A stretch of 64,000 nucleotides of DNA, from positions 1 through 64,000 of the forward strand of contig ABHI01000007.1 in assembly GCA_000171875.1 (NCBI GenBank), in the 5' to 3' direction. The position numbers and the translations under genes are program-made. How positions within the stretch are numbered: position 1 is the first letter of the stretch; the number at the start of each line of letters is the position of its first letter. A model generated the notes under the pieces. That model made no database searches. It was not told where the DNA came from and saw only the letters and a list, made by a program, of their open reading frames with translations. Source of the DNA: Flavobacteriales bacterium ALC-1 (GTDB lineage Bacteria; Bacteroidota; Bacteroidia; Flavobacteriales; Flavobacteriaceae). This document shows, piece by piece, positions 8,666-17,550 of the stretch.

Positions 8666-9301
8666 TTTAATTATTTAGTATAGCACAAAGTTAATAATTG
8701 CTTATAAGTAAGCATAACTTATAAGCGCTTACTTATTCATAAATTTTAAGTTTAACAATTTATCTTTTTATGAGCATTTATAATCACTGTTTATAAGTAC
8801 AGGTAAAAATGATGAGTACTTGTTAATAACTGTTCACAAGTCTTAAAAACAAAAATTAGGATTATCTAATTATTTTTCCAAACCAAAATAGGATTTTAAA
8901 AACCTAATTACTTAGTTATTTTTTTCGAGGAAGTTATTAATAGTAGAATGAGACGAAGTGAACACTATTTTACTAAAAACATATCATATAATTCTATTAA
9001 CAACTGTTATTAACAACTGTGTATAGAATTATAAATAGGCTTAAAAATGAATCAGTTATCTATAAAACTAATGTTAATTAATTATGAAGTAAATATGATA
9101 AGTCACTTCTCAAAACAAAACCCTAAAAAGTTATACTAACTATTAACAGACTATAATAACCATTATTTTATTTTTTAGATTTTAAAAGAAAAATGATAAT
9201 ATGTATATATATGTTGATAAGTGTTTTTATTTAACATTAAAAACTTATAAATACATAGGTAATAGTTTATACTTGTAAGACAATCTTTACAATTAGCTAT
9301 T
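8666..9301. other. AT-rich non-coding block, candidate replication origin
   Basis: These 636 bases lie between divergently transcribed rpiB and the T9SS protein gene and contain no convincing open frame. They are rich in words resembling DnaA boxes or origin iterons: ttattcata at 8735, tgttcacaag at 8830, ttattaacaactgtgtatag near 9008, and several ttaataac/ttaacaac and cttataag copies. A 10-bp-arm palindrome is present at 8704-8736. Two parS-like sites occur 22-25 kb to the right and rnpA 4.4 kb to the left. Together this fits an origin, but no perfect TTATCCACA box is seen and no dnaA is in view, so this is only a candidate; a plain regulatory region is the alternative. Confidence 0.35.
8704..8736. 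repeat. Palindrome with nested CTTATAAG
   Basis: The arms ataagtaagc (8704-8713) and gcttacttat (8727-8736) are perfect complements around a 13-base loop. The self-complementary octamer cttataag occurs at 8701-8708 and again at 8718-8725. It could be a protein-binding site in an origin or regulatory region. Confidence 0.45.
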
Positions 9302-10969
9302 ATGAAACAACTATTACTCTTAATTTTTTTAATTCCTTTTATAGGTTTAGGCCAAGTACAAATAGGTCAAAATATTTATGGTGAAAATCAGTTTGATTTT
9401 TTTGGATATGATATTAATATATCATCAAATGGAAATATTATTGCTATTAGTGGACCTCAAAATTCTGGGAATGGATCATCGTCAGGTCATGTCAGGATTT
9501 TTGAGAACATAGGAGGAGTATGGATTCAAATTGGTCAAGATATTGATGGTGAGGGATCAGATGATTATTCAGGAGAAAGTATAAGTATGTCATCAAATGG
9601 AAATATTGTTGCTATTGGTTCAAGATTTAATGGTAATAATAGTATAGGTCATGTAAGAATTTTTAAGAATATAGGAGGAGTATGGACTCAAATTGGTCAA
9701 GATATTGATGGTGAGAATGAAGGAGATAGTTCAGGTACTAGTGTAAGTTTATCATCAGATGGAAATATTATTGCTATAGGTTCACCATTAAATTCAGAGA
9801 ATATTATTAGTTCTGGTCATGTCAGGATTTTTGAGAACATAGGAGGAGTATGGACTCAAATAGGTCAAGATATTGATGGCGAAAATGATGGTGACTATTC
9901 AGGTACTAGTGTAAGTTTATCATCAGATGGTTTAATAGTTGCCATAGGAGGACCAGGAAATGATGAAGTAAGTCCAGACGCTGGTCAAGTTAGAGTTTTT
10001 GAGAACATAGGAGGAGTATGGACTCAAATAGGTCAAGATATTAATGGTTCATCAATATTAGAAATATCTGGTGCTAATATTTCCTTATCTTCAAATGGTA
10101 TGATTCTAGCTATTGGAGCACCAAGATTATCTAATGGATCTTTATATAGAAATGGAGCTGCAAGAGTTTATAAATTAATTAATAATACATGGACTCAATT
10201 AGGTGATACTATTTATGGAGATACTACTAATTTAAATTTTAGCCAGGGATTAGATATATCATCAGATGGTACAGTATTACTAATTGGTGGACCAGATGGT
10301 GGAGAAAGTTCTCCTACTACAGGTCAAGCAAGAGTATATAAATATAATGGTAATACATGGAATCAAGTGGGTTTAACATTATATGGATTACCATCACATC
10401 AATTTGGTAATAGTGTAAGTTTATCTTCTAATGGCACAAATATAGCCGTTGCTTCTTTTACTGGAGGCTCAAACCCACTAGGAGGGTATGTTCAAATTTT
10501 TAGTATAGCCTCAGAATTAGCAATATTAGAAGTAGTAGAAGATATAGCAGGTAATAGTAATGGAATTAATGTGACAGCAGCCCAATTAAATAGTATAAAT
10601 GGAGTCTCTAGTGCTATAGACGGCGTAAATTATAGTACAGCATTAGATAACGGCACTTTTGTAGATGAAAATAACCCAACAGCTCTAGAGATACAAACTA
10701 TTATAGATCAAGTAAATGCTACTTTAGGAGTTACTGATAATTATAGTTTAAGCTTTAAATTATACCCAAACCCAACAAAAGCTCAATTCACAATTCAATT
10801 AGATAAGACTACAGAATTAAAAAATGTAAACATCTACAATAATTTAGGCCAATTAATTTTAACATGTAAAAAAGCAACAGTAAATTCTTCAAAATTAGCT
10901 TCAGGATTATATGTTGTAGAGATAGAAACGAATAAAGGAAAAGGTTCAAAAAAGTTGATAATAGAGTAA
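9302..10969 (+). CDS. Secreted beta-propeller-repeat protein with T9SS sorting domain
   Basis: The 555-residue protein has a signal peptide (about 1-18, ending GLGQ) and about seven repeats of 50-60 residues with the pattern SSNGNIIAIG...GHVRIFENIGGVWTQIG...DIDGE, as in FG-GAP/WD40-like propeller proteins of marine flavobacteria. A short linker follows, and then a C-terminal type A T9SS sorting domain (FKLYPNPTKAQFTIQ, then ASGLYVVEIET and KKLIIE), so it should be exported through the type IX system and anchored or released at the cell surface. The binding target is unknown. The central repeats are nearly identical in DNA. It sits alone between the non-coding block and rnr, with a strong terminator after it. 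Confidence 0.88.
   Translation: MKQLLLLIFLIPFIGLGQVQIGQNIYGENQFDFFGYDINISSNGNIIAISGPQNSGNGSSSGHVRIFENIGGVWIQIGQDIDGEGSDDYSGESISMSSNGNIVAIGSRFNGNNSIGHVRIFKNIGGVWTQIGQDIDGENEGDSSGTSVSLSSDGNIIAIGSPLNSENIISSGHVRIFENIGGVWTQIGQDIDGENDGDYSGTSVSLSSDGLIVAIGGPGNDEVSPDAGQVRVFENIGGVWTQIGQDINGSSILEISGANISLSSNGMILAIGAPRLSNGSLYRNGAARVYKLINNTWTQLGDTIYGDTTNLNFSQGLDISSDGTVLLIGGPDGGESSPTTGQARVYKYNGNTWNQVGLTLYGLPSHQFGNSVSLSSNGTNIAVASFTGGSNPLGGYVQIFSIASELAILEVVEDIAGNSNGINVTAAQLNSINGVSSAIDGVNYSTALDNGTFVDENNPTALEIQTIIDQVNATLGVTDNYSLSFKLYPNPTKAQFTIQLDKTTELKNVNIYNNLGQLILTCKKATVNSSKLASGLYVVEIETNKGKGSKKLIIE
9483..10047 (+). repeat. Near-identical tandem coding repeats
   Basis: Four copies of a block containing gagaacataggaggagtatg followed by ga(t/c)tcaaat(t/a)ggtcaagatatt recur at about 9503, 9665, 9839 and 9995 within the propeller gene, with spacing of about 155-175 bases. 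The high DNA identity implies recent duplication or gene conversion and makes copy number prone to change or to assembly collapse. Confidence 0.8.
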
Positions 10970-10983
10970 ATAATAAAAGGTTT

Positions 10984-11028
10984 ATAAATGTAAAAGCACT
11001 GTAAATTTTACAGTGCTTTTACATTTAT
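10984..11028 (+). terminator. Intrinsic terminator after the propeller gene
   Basis: The arms at 10984-11005 and 11007-11028 are perfect complements (22 bp; core gtaaaagcactgtaaa and its complement). The run of T inside the 3' arm fits an intrinsic, possibly bidirectional terminator. Confidence 0.75.
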
Positions 11029-11064
11029 TTAACCTAAGCTAAACACTATTAAATAATTAAACCG

Positions 11065-11072
11065 TAGCTTTG
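11065..11072 (+). promoter_or_regulatory. Possible rnr promoter (-7 element)
   Basis: tagctttg matches the Bacteroidota -7 consensus TANNTTTG and lies 93 bases before rnr. No TTG is seen at the -33 position, so support is partial. Confidence 0.3.
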
Positions 11073-11164
11073 CACCAAACTTAATATCTTCACTTCCACC
11101 TATTATTGAGTTTAAAATAAAGAATTCCTAACACTTTTAGGAAAAGAATATGATTACAAATTAA

Positions 11165-13363
11165 ATGACAAGAAAGAAAAAAAGGAAATCTAAAAAGAAC
11201 AAGATTTCTAACCTTACAAATACAATCTTAAGTATTTTAAAAAAAGAAAGAAACCAAGCCTTAAACTATAAACAAATTGCCGCTAAACTAGGCGTTAACG
11301 ACGCTAGTAGCCGCAACCAGATTATTAAAAAACTACAACAACTCAAAGCAAAACAAGAAATTGAAGAAGTGGATCGTGGTAAGTTTAAAGCGATTGTAAA
11401 TACAGAATACCACACAGGTATTTTAGACCTATCCTCTAAAGGAAATGGATATATTATTTCAGATGATTTTGAAGAGGATGTATTTATCGCTTCAAATAAT
11501 ATAAACAAAGCGCTTAATGGTGATGAAGTAGAATTCTACGTCTATAGAAGACGCCACAGAGGAAAATCTGAAGGAGAAATCACCAACATCATAAAGCGTG
11601 TTAAAACGGAATATGTTGGTACTATTCAAATTCATGATAAAAAGAACTTTGCTTTTGTAGTTGCAGATAGTGTAAAGATGTATAAAGACATTTTCGTACC
11701 TATTAATAAAATCAAAAAAGCAGAAGATGGTGATAAGGTTTTGGTATCACTAGAAGATTGGCCAGAAAAAGCAGATTCTCCTTACGGAAAAGTAATAGAA
11801 GTACTTGGAAAACCAGGAGAGCATAATACAGAGATTAACTCTATTATGGCTGAATATGGTTTACCTCTAGAATTTCCTCACGACGTTGAAACGTATGCTA
11901 ATAACCTAGATATTTCAATAAAACCAGAAGAAATTGCGAAACGTCGTGATATGCGTAAAGACTTAACCTTTACCATTGATCCTAAAGACGCAAAAGATTT
12001 TGATGATGCCTTATCCTTTACTGTTTTAGAAAATGGCTTGTATGAAGTCGGAATCCATATTGCAGATGTATCGCACTACGTTCAACCAGGAACGGTTTTA
12101 GATGATGAAGCTTATGAGCGTGCCACTTCTATTTATTTAGTAGATCGTGTAGTACCAATGTTACCAGAGCGTTTATCTAACGGAGCGTGTTCACTACGAC
12201 CACATGAAGAAAAATACACCTTTTCCGCGGTGTTTCAAATGAATAATAAATGCGAAATTAAGAATGAATGGTTTGGTAGAACAGTAACTTATTCTGATGC
12301 ACGTTTTGCATATGAAGAGGCACAAGCTGTAATAGAATCTAAAACTAATGAAATTCCACAAGATGTTTCTTTAACAGGAAAAACTTATAAAACAGATCAA
12401 GCTATTGCAGATGCCATTCTGAAAATGGACGAGTTGGCTAAAAAAATGCGTTCGCAACGTATGCGAGAAGGAGCAATTTCTTTTGATAAGGTTGAGGTAA
12501 AATTCAATTTAGATGACCAAGCAAATCCGGTTGGTGTCTTCTTTAAAACCAGTAAAGATGCTAATAAGTTGATTGAAGAATTTATGTTATTAGCCAACAG
12601 AAAAGTATCAGAATTTATTGGAAAGCAAAACCCTAAAAAGACGTTTGTGTATCGTGTACATGATGAACCAGACGAATCTAAATTAGCACAATTACAAACA
12701 GTTGTAAGTCGTTTTGGACATAAACTTAATTTTAGAGACAAAGGTAGTATTGCTTCATCTTTAAATAATTTACTAAAAGATGTTGTGGGTAAAAAAGAAC
12801 AGAATTTAGTAGATACGTTGACGATTCGCACCATGTCTAAAGCCGAATATACAACACACAATATCGGACATTATGGTTTAGCCTTTAACTATTACAGTCA
12901 TTTCACATCACCAATTCGTCGTTATCCAGATGTGATGGCACATCGTTTATTACAACAGTATTTAGATGGTGAAAAATCAGCTAACGAAGATGTTTATGAG
13001 GAGAAATGCCAACACTCTAGTAATATGGAATATCTAGCAACTAAAGCAGAAAGAGATTCTATTAAATATATGCAGATTCGTTTTATGCAAGACCATCAAG
13101 ACGAAGAGTTTTTGGGTGTAATTTCTGGTGTTACCGATTGGGGAATTTATGTAGAAATTATTTCTAATAAATGTGAAGGTATGGTAAGTGTTAGAGACAT
13201 GAAAGACGACCATTACGAATTTGATCAAGATCAGTATGCTATGGTTGGTAGAAAAACAGAAACAACATATCAACTAGGAGATGAGGTTATTGTAAAAGTG
13301 AAAAATACAGATTTAGTAAAAAAACATTTAGATTTCTATATGATTGGTAAGCCAGAAGCGTAA
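11165..13363 (+). CDS. rnr: Ribonuclease R
   Basis: This is a processive 3'-5' exoribonuclease that degrades structured RNA. The domain order is a Lys-rich N-terminus, a winged-helix-like region (about 15-75), two cold-shock-like OB folds (about 80-215), a catalytic RNB domain (about 245-580) and an S1 domain (about 645-725). The catalytic acidic cluster IDPKDAKDFDDA is at 271-282, with metal-binding Asp272, Asp278 and Asp280/281 positions. The RNB C-terminal segment HFTSPIRRYPDVMAHR is also intact. The 732-residue length is normal. It is transcribed away from the non-coding block. No frameshift is seen. Confidence 0.96.
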   Translation: MTRKKKRKSKKNKISNLTNTILSILKKERNQALNYKQIAAKLGVNDASSRNQIIKKLQQLKAKQEIEEVDRGKFKAIVNTEYHTGILDLSSKGNGYIISDDFEEDVFIASNNINKALNGDEVEFYVYRRRHRGKSEGEITNIIKRVKTEYVGTIQIHDKKNFAFVVADSVKMYKDIFVPINKIKKAEDGDKVLVSLEDWPEKADSPYGKVIEVLGKPGEHNTEINSIMAEYGLPLEFPHDVETYANNLDISIKPEEIAKRRDMRKDLTFTIDPKDAKDFDDALSFTVLENGLYEVGIHIADVSHYVQPGTVLDDEAYERATSIYLVDRVVPMLPERLSNGACSLRPHEEKYTFSAVFQMNNKCEIKNEWFGRTVTYSDARFAYEEAQAVIESKTNEIPQDVSLTGKTYKTDQAIADAILKMDELAKKMRSQRMREGAISFDKVEVKFNLDDQANPVGVFFKTSKDANKLIEEFMLLANRKVSEFIGKQNPKKTFVYRVHDEPDESKLAQLQTVVSRFGHKLNFRDKGSIASSLNNLLKDVVGKKEQNLVDTLTIRTMSKAEYTTHNIGHYGLAFNYYSHFTSPIRRYPDVMAHRLLQQYLDGEKSANEDVYEEKCQHSSNMEYLATKAERDSIKYMQIRFMQDHQDEEFLGVISGVTDWGIYVEIISNKCEGMVSVRDMKDDHYEFDQDQYAMVGRKTETTYQLGDEVIVKVKNTDLVKKHLDFYMIGKPEA

Positions 13364-13404
13364 CAATTTATATACTTTTAATACAAATAATTAAATTTAA
13401 ATAA

Positions 13405-13704
13405 ATGGTTTTAACTACAACAAATTCAATAGAAGGTTATAAAATAATAGATTACTTAGGTATAGTAACTGGTGTTGCTATTAATAAAGAAACTTTAGCA
13501 ATGGGGTTTAGTGTGTCTAAATATTATAATAAAATACAATCTAGCATAGAAACTATTAAAGAAGAGGCTTTCCAAAATTTACAAGACAACGCTTCAAAAC
13601 TAAAAGCGAATGCTGTTGTTGGCATTAAAGTAGAGGTAGAGTTTACTACGAGCAATTATCCAATAGTTTCAGTCACGGGAACCGCAGTAAAAGTTGCTAT
13701 TTAA
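13405..13704 (+). CDS. YbjQ-family (UPF0145) protein
   Basis: This 99-residue protein is typical of the YbjQ/UPF0145 family: N-terminal TTTNSIEGYKIIDYLGIVTG, central helical section, and NASKLKANAVVGIKVEVEF towards the C-terminus. The family is described as a putative heavy-metal-binding or pentameric beta-barrel domain, but its function is not established. It lies 41 bp after rnr and may be cotranscribed with it. Confidence 0.85.
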   Translation: MVLTTTNSIEGYKIIDYLGIVTGVAINKETLAMGFSVSKYYNKIQSSIETIKEEAFQNLQDNASKLKANAVVGIKVEVEFTTSNYPIVSVTGTAVKVAI

Positions 13705-13794
13705 CTATGACACGAGCATATTAATAATTTTTTCGATTGACCGAATTTTTAATAGCGAACTGCATGTGACATTAAATAAAAATAAAAAAGACAC

Positions 13795-14031
13795 ATGAAA
13801 ACAAGAACAAAAGCAAGCATATACGTTTTCTTAATTTTTCTCGTTACCTATCTAATCGTTAGGTTTGGTATTCAAATGCTATTTAGTGATATAAATACAT
13901 ATCTACTTTCAGCAATATCAGCAGCTATAACTGTGGTATTATCACCTCAAAGACGAATTGTAAGAAAGCAATCTGGAGACCAAATACAATTAAAATGGTT
14001 ATTCAGTAAAAAAGTAATTATTTTAAAATAG
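13795..14031 (+). CDS. Small membrane protein, unknown
   Basis: The 78-residue protein has two hydrophobic segments (about 7-30 and 35-50) and a basic, hydrophilic C-terminus ending KKVIILK. I recognise no family. It is only 4 bp upstream of the DUF2807 gene, so the two are probably cotranscribed and both act in the envelope. Confidence 0.65.
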   Translation: MKTRTKASIYVFLIFLVTYLIVRFGIQMLFSDINTYLLSAISAAITVVLSPQRRIVRKQSGDQIQLKWLFSKKVIILK

Positions 14032-14035
14032 AAGC

Positions 14036-14707
14036 ATGAAGAAAATCGTTTTTATTCTCTTTTTAATGTTAGCTTTTAATGCAAAAGCACAAGAAACATT
14101 AGAAAAAACAATTGGAGAGTTTTCTACCGTAAAAGTTTATGATTTAATTAATCTAAAGATGATTAAATCTAACGAAAATAAAATAGAGGTTTCGGGAAAG
14201 AACAGAAAGGATATTGAGGTTGTAAATAAAAATGGCAAGCTTAAGATAAGAATGAATCTCGAAGAAAGTTACGACGGCAATGATACCATTGTGACATTAT
14301 ATTATACTTCTGTAGATGTTATTGATGCTAATGAAGGGGCTAAAGTGATTTTAAATGAGCCAATAGAACAATACGAAATTGATTTAAAGACACAAGAAGG
14401 AGCAGAAATTACAGCAGAATTAAAAACAACATATGCTAATTTTAGAGCCGTTACAGGCGGAGTAATTAATGTTACAGGAAACTCTAAAAATCAAGATATT
14501 TCTATCTATACAGGAGGTGTTTTTAATGGTGAAGATTTAATTACAGAACATACTGAGGTAAGTATCAATGCGGCTGGAGAAGCTTATATTAATGCAACAG
14601 AATATGTTGATGTTAGAATTAAAGCTGGAGGTGACGTCTTTATTTATGGTGACCCGAAACAAGTTGATGAAAACCGTGTTCTTGGAGGCAGGATAAAACG
14701 TATGTAA
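14036..14707 (+). CDS. DUF2807 (GIN-domain) exported protein
   Basis: The 223-residue protein has a signal peptide (about 1-18, ending NAKA) followed by a repetitive right-handed beta-helix-like GIN/DUF2807 domain (SVDVIDANEGAKV, ITAELKTTYANFRAVTGG, VSINAAGEAYINATEYVDV, IKAGGDVFIYGDPKQV). The family is common in Bacteroidota and sometimes annotated as a putative autotransporter adhesin, but its role is unproven. It follows a small membrane protein with a 4 bp gap. No lipobox Cys is visible, so it is likely periplasmic or surface-exposed. Confidence 0.88.
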   Translation: MKKIVFILFLMLAFNAKAQETLEKTIGEFSTVKVYDLINLKMIKSNENKIEVSGKNRKDIEVVNKNGKLKIRMNLEESYDGNDTIVTLYYTSVDVIDANEGAKVILNEPIEQYEIDLKTQEGAEITAELKTTYANFRAVTGGVINVTGNSKNQDISIYTGGVFNGEDLITEHTEVSINAAGEAYINATEYVDVRIKAGGDVFIYGDPKQVDENRVLGGRIKRM

Positions 14708-14751
14708 ATTCCTGTTAGATTTCTTACATTTGTGTAAACCACAAGATTTAC

Positions 14752-15427
14752 ATGATTGATGATATTCTAACCGCCATTCCTTTTGGTATTATCTTAGCCT
14801 TTACTATTGGTCCTGTTTTTTTTGTACTATTGGAAACAAGTGCAACAAAAGGGTTTACAAGCGCTTTAATATTTGATTTAGGAGTAATACTAGCAGATAT
14901 TGTGTTTATTCTCTTAATTTTTAAAAGCACAGACACACTTTTAGATAAAATAAAAGATGATCCTAAATTATTAGTTTTTGGAGGCGTTTTACTTATTATT
15001 TATGGTCTTATAAGCTTTATAAAAACCTCTAATCATTTCGCTCTATAGTTAGAGACACCATAGAATTGAAATTCCCAAAAGGATACGTAAACTCTTTATA
15101 AAGGGTTTTTACTCATTTATTAATATTGGTGTGCTTTTAGGCTGGTTAGGTTTCATTGTTATTGGCACATCAATAACAACATCTAAAAATGGAGTGTTTA
15201 TTTTCATTGCAACAATGCTTACAGCATATTTTTTAACAGACCTTTTTAAGATTGCCATGGCTAAACGTCTAAAGAGTAAATTAACACCAAGACTAATTTT
15301 TAAAACAAAAAAGATTGTGGCCTTGGTTATTTTAGGCTTTGGTGTTTTGCTATTGACTCAAGGTTTATTTCCTGAGCTTTATGAAAAGAGTAAAGAGCAG
15401 ATTGAAAAGGTGAATCCATTAGATTAA
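14752..15427 (+). CDS. LysE-family transporter, apparent frameshifts
   Basis: This is an inner-membrane LysE/RhtB-type exporter. The first part (14752-15048) shows the signature AIPFGIILAFTIGPVFFVLL and three helices. The second part in another frame (open from about 15053, ending 15427) continues with RKLFIKGFYSFINIGVLLGW and three more helices. The first frame ends at 15048 while the final frame is blocked by a stop at 15050-15052, so a single indel cannot join them. At least two changes between about 15036 and 15070 are needed, passing through the intermediate frame (RSIVRDTIE). The repaired protein would be about 225 residues, normal for the family. The substrate cannot be predicted. It is followed 8 bp later by an RDD protein. 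Confidence 0.82.
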
Positions 15428-15435
15428 TTGTAATT

Positions 15436-15828
15436 ATGGATAATGATTATGCAAGGTTACAATCTAGAATCAAAGCAGCTGTAATAGATGTTATAATATT
15501 AATGGCGCTGATGTATTGTACATCAGAGTTATTAAACTCTATTGAAAATGTAAATCCTTCAGTAAGGATGTATTTATTTATCCTCTACTTTGTTTTATAC
15601 GAACCTCTTTTAGTTTCTGTTTTTGGTAATACTCTTGGTCATTATTATTCCGATATCAAGGTAAGACAAGAAAAGAACAACGGAAAAAAGATTTCTTTTC
15701 CTTTAGCTTTAATTAGGTTTATTATTAAATCTTTATTAGGCTGGCTATCATTATTAACGATAACAGGAAGTGAAAAAAGCCAAGCGATACATGATTCAAT
15801 CGTAAAATCTGTTGTAATAAATGACTAA
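15436..15828 (+). CDS. RDD-family membrane protein
   Basis: The 130-residue protein starts with the RDD-like pattern ARLQSRIKAAVIDVIIL (Arg and Asp in the first helix) and has three hydrophobic segments (about 14-30, 45-60 and 90-110), with FGNTLGHYYSDIKV between helices as is usual in RDD proteins. The function of most members is unknown; roles in transport or stress have been proposed. It lies 8 bp after the LysE-family gene and is probably in the same operon. Confidence 0.85.
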   Translation: MDNDYARLQSRIKAAVIDVIILMALMYCTSELLNSIENVNPSVRMYLFILYFVLYEPLLVSVFGNTLGHYYSDIKVRQEKNNGKKISFPLALIRFIIKSLLGWLSLLTITGSEKSQAIHDSIVKSVVIND

Positions 15829-15859
15829 AAAAACCCTCAACATGTGTTGAGAGTTTTTT
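15829..15859. terminator. Bidirectional intrinsic terminator
   Basis: The stem ctcaaca (15836-15842) pairs with tgttgag (15845-15851), extended by A-rich and T-rich flanks (aaaaaaacc before, agttttttg after). It can serve both the RDD gene (plus) and the tRNA-Cys (minus). Confidence 0.75.
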
Positions 15860-15860
15860 G

Positions 15861-15931
15861 AGGTGTCGAGCGGATTCGAACCGCTGTAGATGGTGTTGCA
15901 GACCACTGCCTAGCCACTCGGCCACGACACC
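15861..15931 (-). tRNA. tRNA-Cys (GCA)
   Basis: The minus strand folds as a 71-base tRNA. Acceptor arms GGTGTCG (15931-15925) and CGACACC (15868-15862) pair perfectly, with discriminator U at 15861. The D arm GCCGAGTGGCTAGGC, the anticodon loop with GCA (in GTCTGCAAC) and the T arm GGTTCGAATCC are all recognisable. CCA is not encoded. Confidence 0.95.
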
Positions 15932-15981
15932 CTTTTGCGAGGGCAAATATATAAATTATATACCTTTTACGCTATATAGGC

Positions 15982-16344
15982 TTACTTTTTTCGCTTCTGA
16001 GATAATTTTATGGTTACCATCTCAACATCACCACCAATTGGTGGGTTGATTTTGCTAACAGAAACCGCAGCTTTTGTTACCATTTCATCTTCAGAAAAAA
16101 TACGATCTAAAATGCGTTGCGCAACCGTTTCAAGGAGTTTTGAGGGTTTAGCCATTTCTTCTCTTACTACATTATTTAAAAACACATAATCAACGGTATG
16201 GTTGAGGTTATCAGATTTTGCTGACTTATCGAGATTTGCTATAACTTCTACATCTACTCTGTAATCACTACCAATAGCTGTTTCCTCTTTTAAACATCCA
16301 TGATGAGCAAAGACTCTAATGTTTTCAACTTTTATTATTCCCAT
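15982..16344 (-). CDS. folB: Dihydroneopterin aldolase
   Basis: This is a folate biosynthesis enzyme converting dihydroneopterin to 6-hydroxymethyl-dihydropterin and glycolaldehyde. The 120-residue size fits, as do the N-terminal IRVFAHHGCLKEE block (RxxGxHGxxxxE type), the central HTVDYVFLNNVV with the conserved Tyr, and the C-terminal SKINPPIGGDVEMVTI. It shares its strand with the tRNA-Cys 50 bp downstream and lies 120 bp from the divergent dioxygenase-like gene. Confidence 0.94.
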   Translation of the reverse strand: MGIIKVENIRVFAHHGCLKEETAIGSDYRVDVEVIANLDKSAKSDNLNHTVDYVFLNNVVREEMAKPSKLLETVAQRILDRIFSEDEMVTKAAVSVSKINPPIGGDVEMVTIKLSQKRKK

Positions 16345-16463
16345 GTAATAGTTTTATATGGTGCAAAGTTATTTAAAAAAGAACTTACCCTTAATGCTGT
16401 TTAAAAGATAATTTTAGGGTAAATAAATATTTGTCGGTTATATAATTATAAATAACTAAAACC

Positions 16464-17147
16464 ATGGACAGAAAGAAATTTTTAAAAAAAGGATTGGTAG
16501 GAATGGGAACCATTGTTGCGATTCCCACACTATTGGCATCATGTAGTAGTGATGATGACGGTAATAATGATAACAATCCAAACGCTTGTGAAACTTCACC
16601 AGCAGAAACGGCAGGCCCATTTCCTATAATGACACCTGTAGATTTAGTAAGAGAAAACATAATTGGAGATCGTTCAGGTATTCCTTTATTAATTCAGTTT
16701 ACAATTAAAAATACGAATAGTAATTGTACCTCTTTACAAGGCGCTTTGGTGGATATATGGCATTGTGATGCAAAAGGTAATTATTCTGAATATTCGGGAC
16801 AGTTAGATGGTGATTTTACGAACGCAGATTTCTTAAGAGGTAGACAAACAACAGACATAAATGGGAATGCTTCTTTTATAAGTATTTATCCAGGTTGGTA
16901 TCCTGGTCGCACATCACACCTTCATGTTGAGATAAAAAGCAGCACAGGATCCTCGCTTTTAATTACTCAAGTCTCTTTTCCCGAAAACATTTCAAGCACG
17001 GTATACACAACAACACAATACAATGGAAATGCTGATACTAACAACTCTAATGATGGTATTGTAGGAGTGGGAAATTTAGCAGATGAAGTTACAGGAAACA
17101 ATACTGAGGGTTATACCTTAAAGAAGGTAATAAAAGTGTCAGCTTAA
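16464..17147 (+). CDS. Intradiol ring-cleavage dioxygenase-like lipoprotein
   Basis: The 227-residue protein begins with a twin-Lys N-region and a hydrophobic stretch ending in a lipobox-like SCSSDDD (Cys at about 27), so it is probably a lipoprotein. The catalytic intradiol fold is recognisable: ETAGPFP, VDIWHCDAKGNYSEY, RGRQTTDINGNASF and YPGWYPGRTSHLHVEI. These supply the two Tyr and two His ligands (Tyr in GNYSEY, Tyr in WYPGR, and HLH) expected for the non-haem Fe(III) site. Cytoplasmic catechol dioxygenases are not lipoproteins; this belongs to the exported subgroup of unknown substrate. No aromatic degradation genes are nearby. Confidence 0.85.
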   Translation: MDRKKFLKKGLVGMGTIVAIPTLLASCSSDDDGNNDNNPNACETSPAETAGPFPIMTPVDLVRENIIGDRSGIPLLIQFTIKNTNSNCTSLQGALVDIWHCDAKGNYSEYSGQLDGDFTNADFLRGRQTTDINGNASFISIYPGWYPGRTSHLHVEIKSSTGSSLLITQVSFPENISSTVYTTTQYNGNADTNNSNDGIVGVGNLADEVTGNNTEGYTLKKVIKVSA

Positions 17148-17151
17148 CTCT

Positions 17152-17352
17152 TTAGTTAGTAAATAAATCAAATATGTTACTCATAGCACTTGTTTTTGCC
17201 TTAAAGAATTCAGTATAAGAACAATTATCACAAGTTACAGAGGTGAATTTTTTATTCTGTACGTCAAATATTTTAGATAAAGTACCTCCTGTTGCTCTCA
17301 TTTCTCCAATTTGATATGTTGTATTATCACATTTTGGGCATTTATAGCTCAT
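17152..17352 (-). CDS. Small zinc-ribbon protein (DUF2082-like)
   Basis: The 66-residue protein has two CxxC knuckles, CPKC at residues 5-8 and CDNC at about 41-44, with GEMRATGGTLSKIFDVQNKKF between them. This is the pattern of the nucleic-acid-binding zinc-ribbon family DUF2082. Its function is unknown. It converges with the dioxygenase-like gene with a 4 bp gap. Confidence 0.8.
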   Translation of the reverse strand: MSYKCPKCDNTTYQIGEMRATGGTLSKIFDVQNKKFTSVTCDNCSYTEFFKAKTSAMSNIFDLFTN

Positions 17353-17550
17353 TTTAATTTATTTTTTTGGTTCATATGATAAGTGGTAGTTTATACATTA
17401 ATGTTACAGTTTATTAATATTTAATCAAAAATTACAAGGGATTATTTTTATTGTTTTTATAAAGAGTTACTAAATCTTTTAGGGTTTTGTTTAGGACAGC
17501 TGTTTAATCTAAAAGCGAACTATAAGTTATTAACTCTTTATAAAAACAGC

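Noticed and set aside
9483-10047. CRISPR array from regular repeats
   Set aside because: The repeats are in-frame parts of a propeller coding sequence; no cas genes are present.
15858-16049. Small frames overlapping the tRNA-Cys
   Set aside because: They run through the tRNA and folB in other frames and have no protein features.
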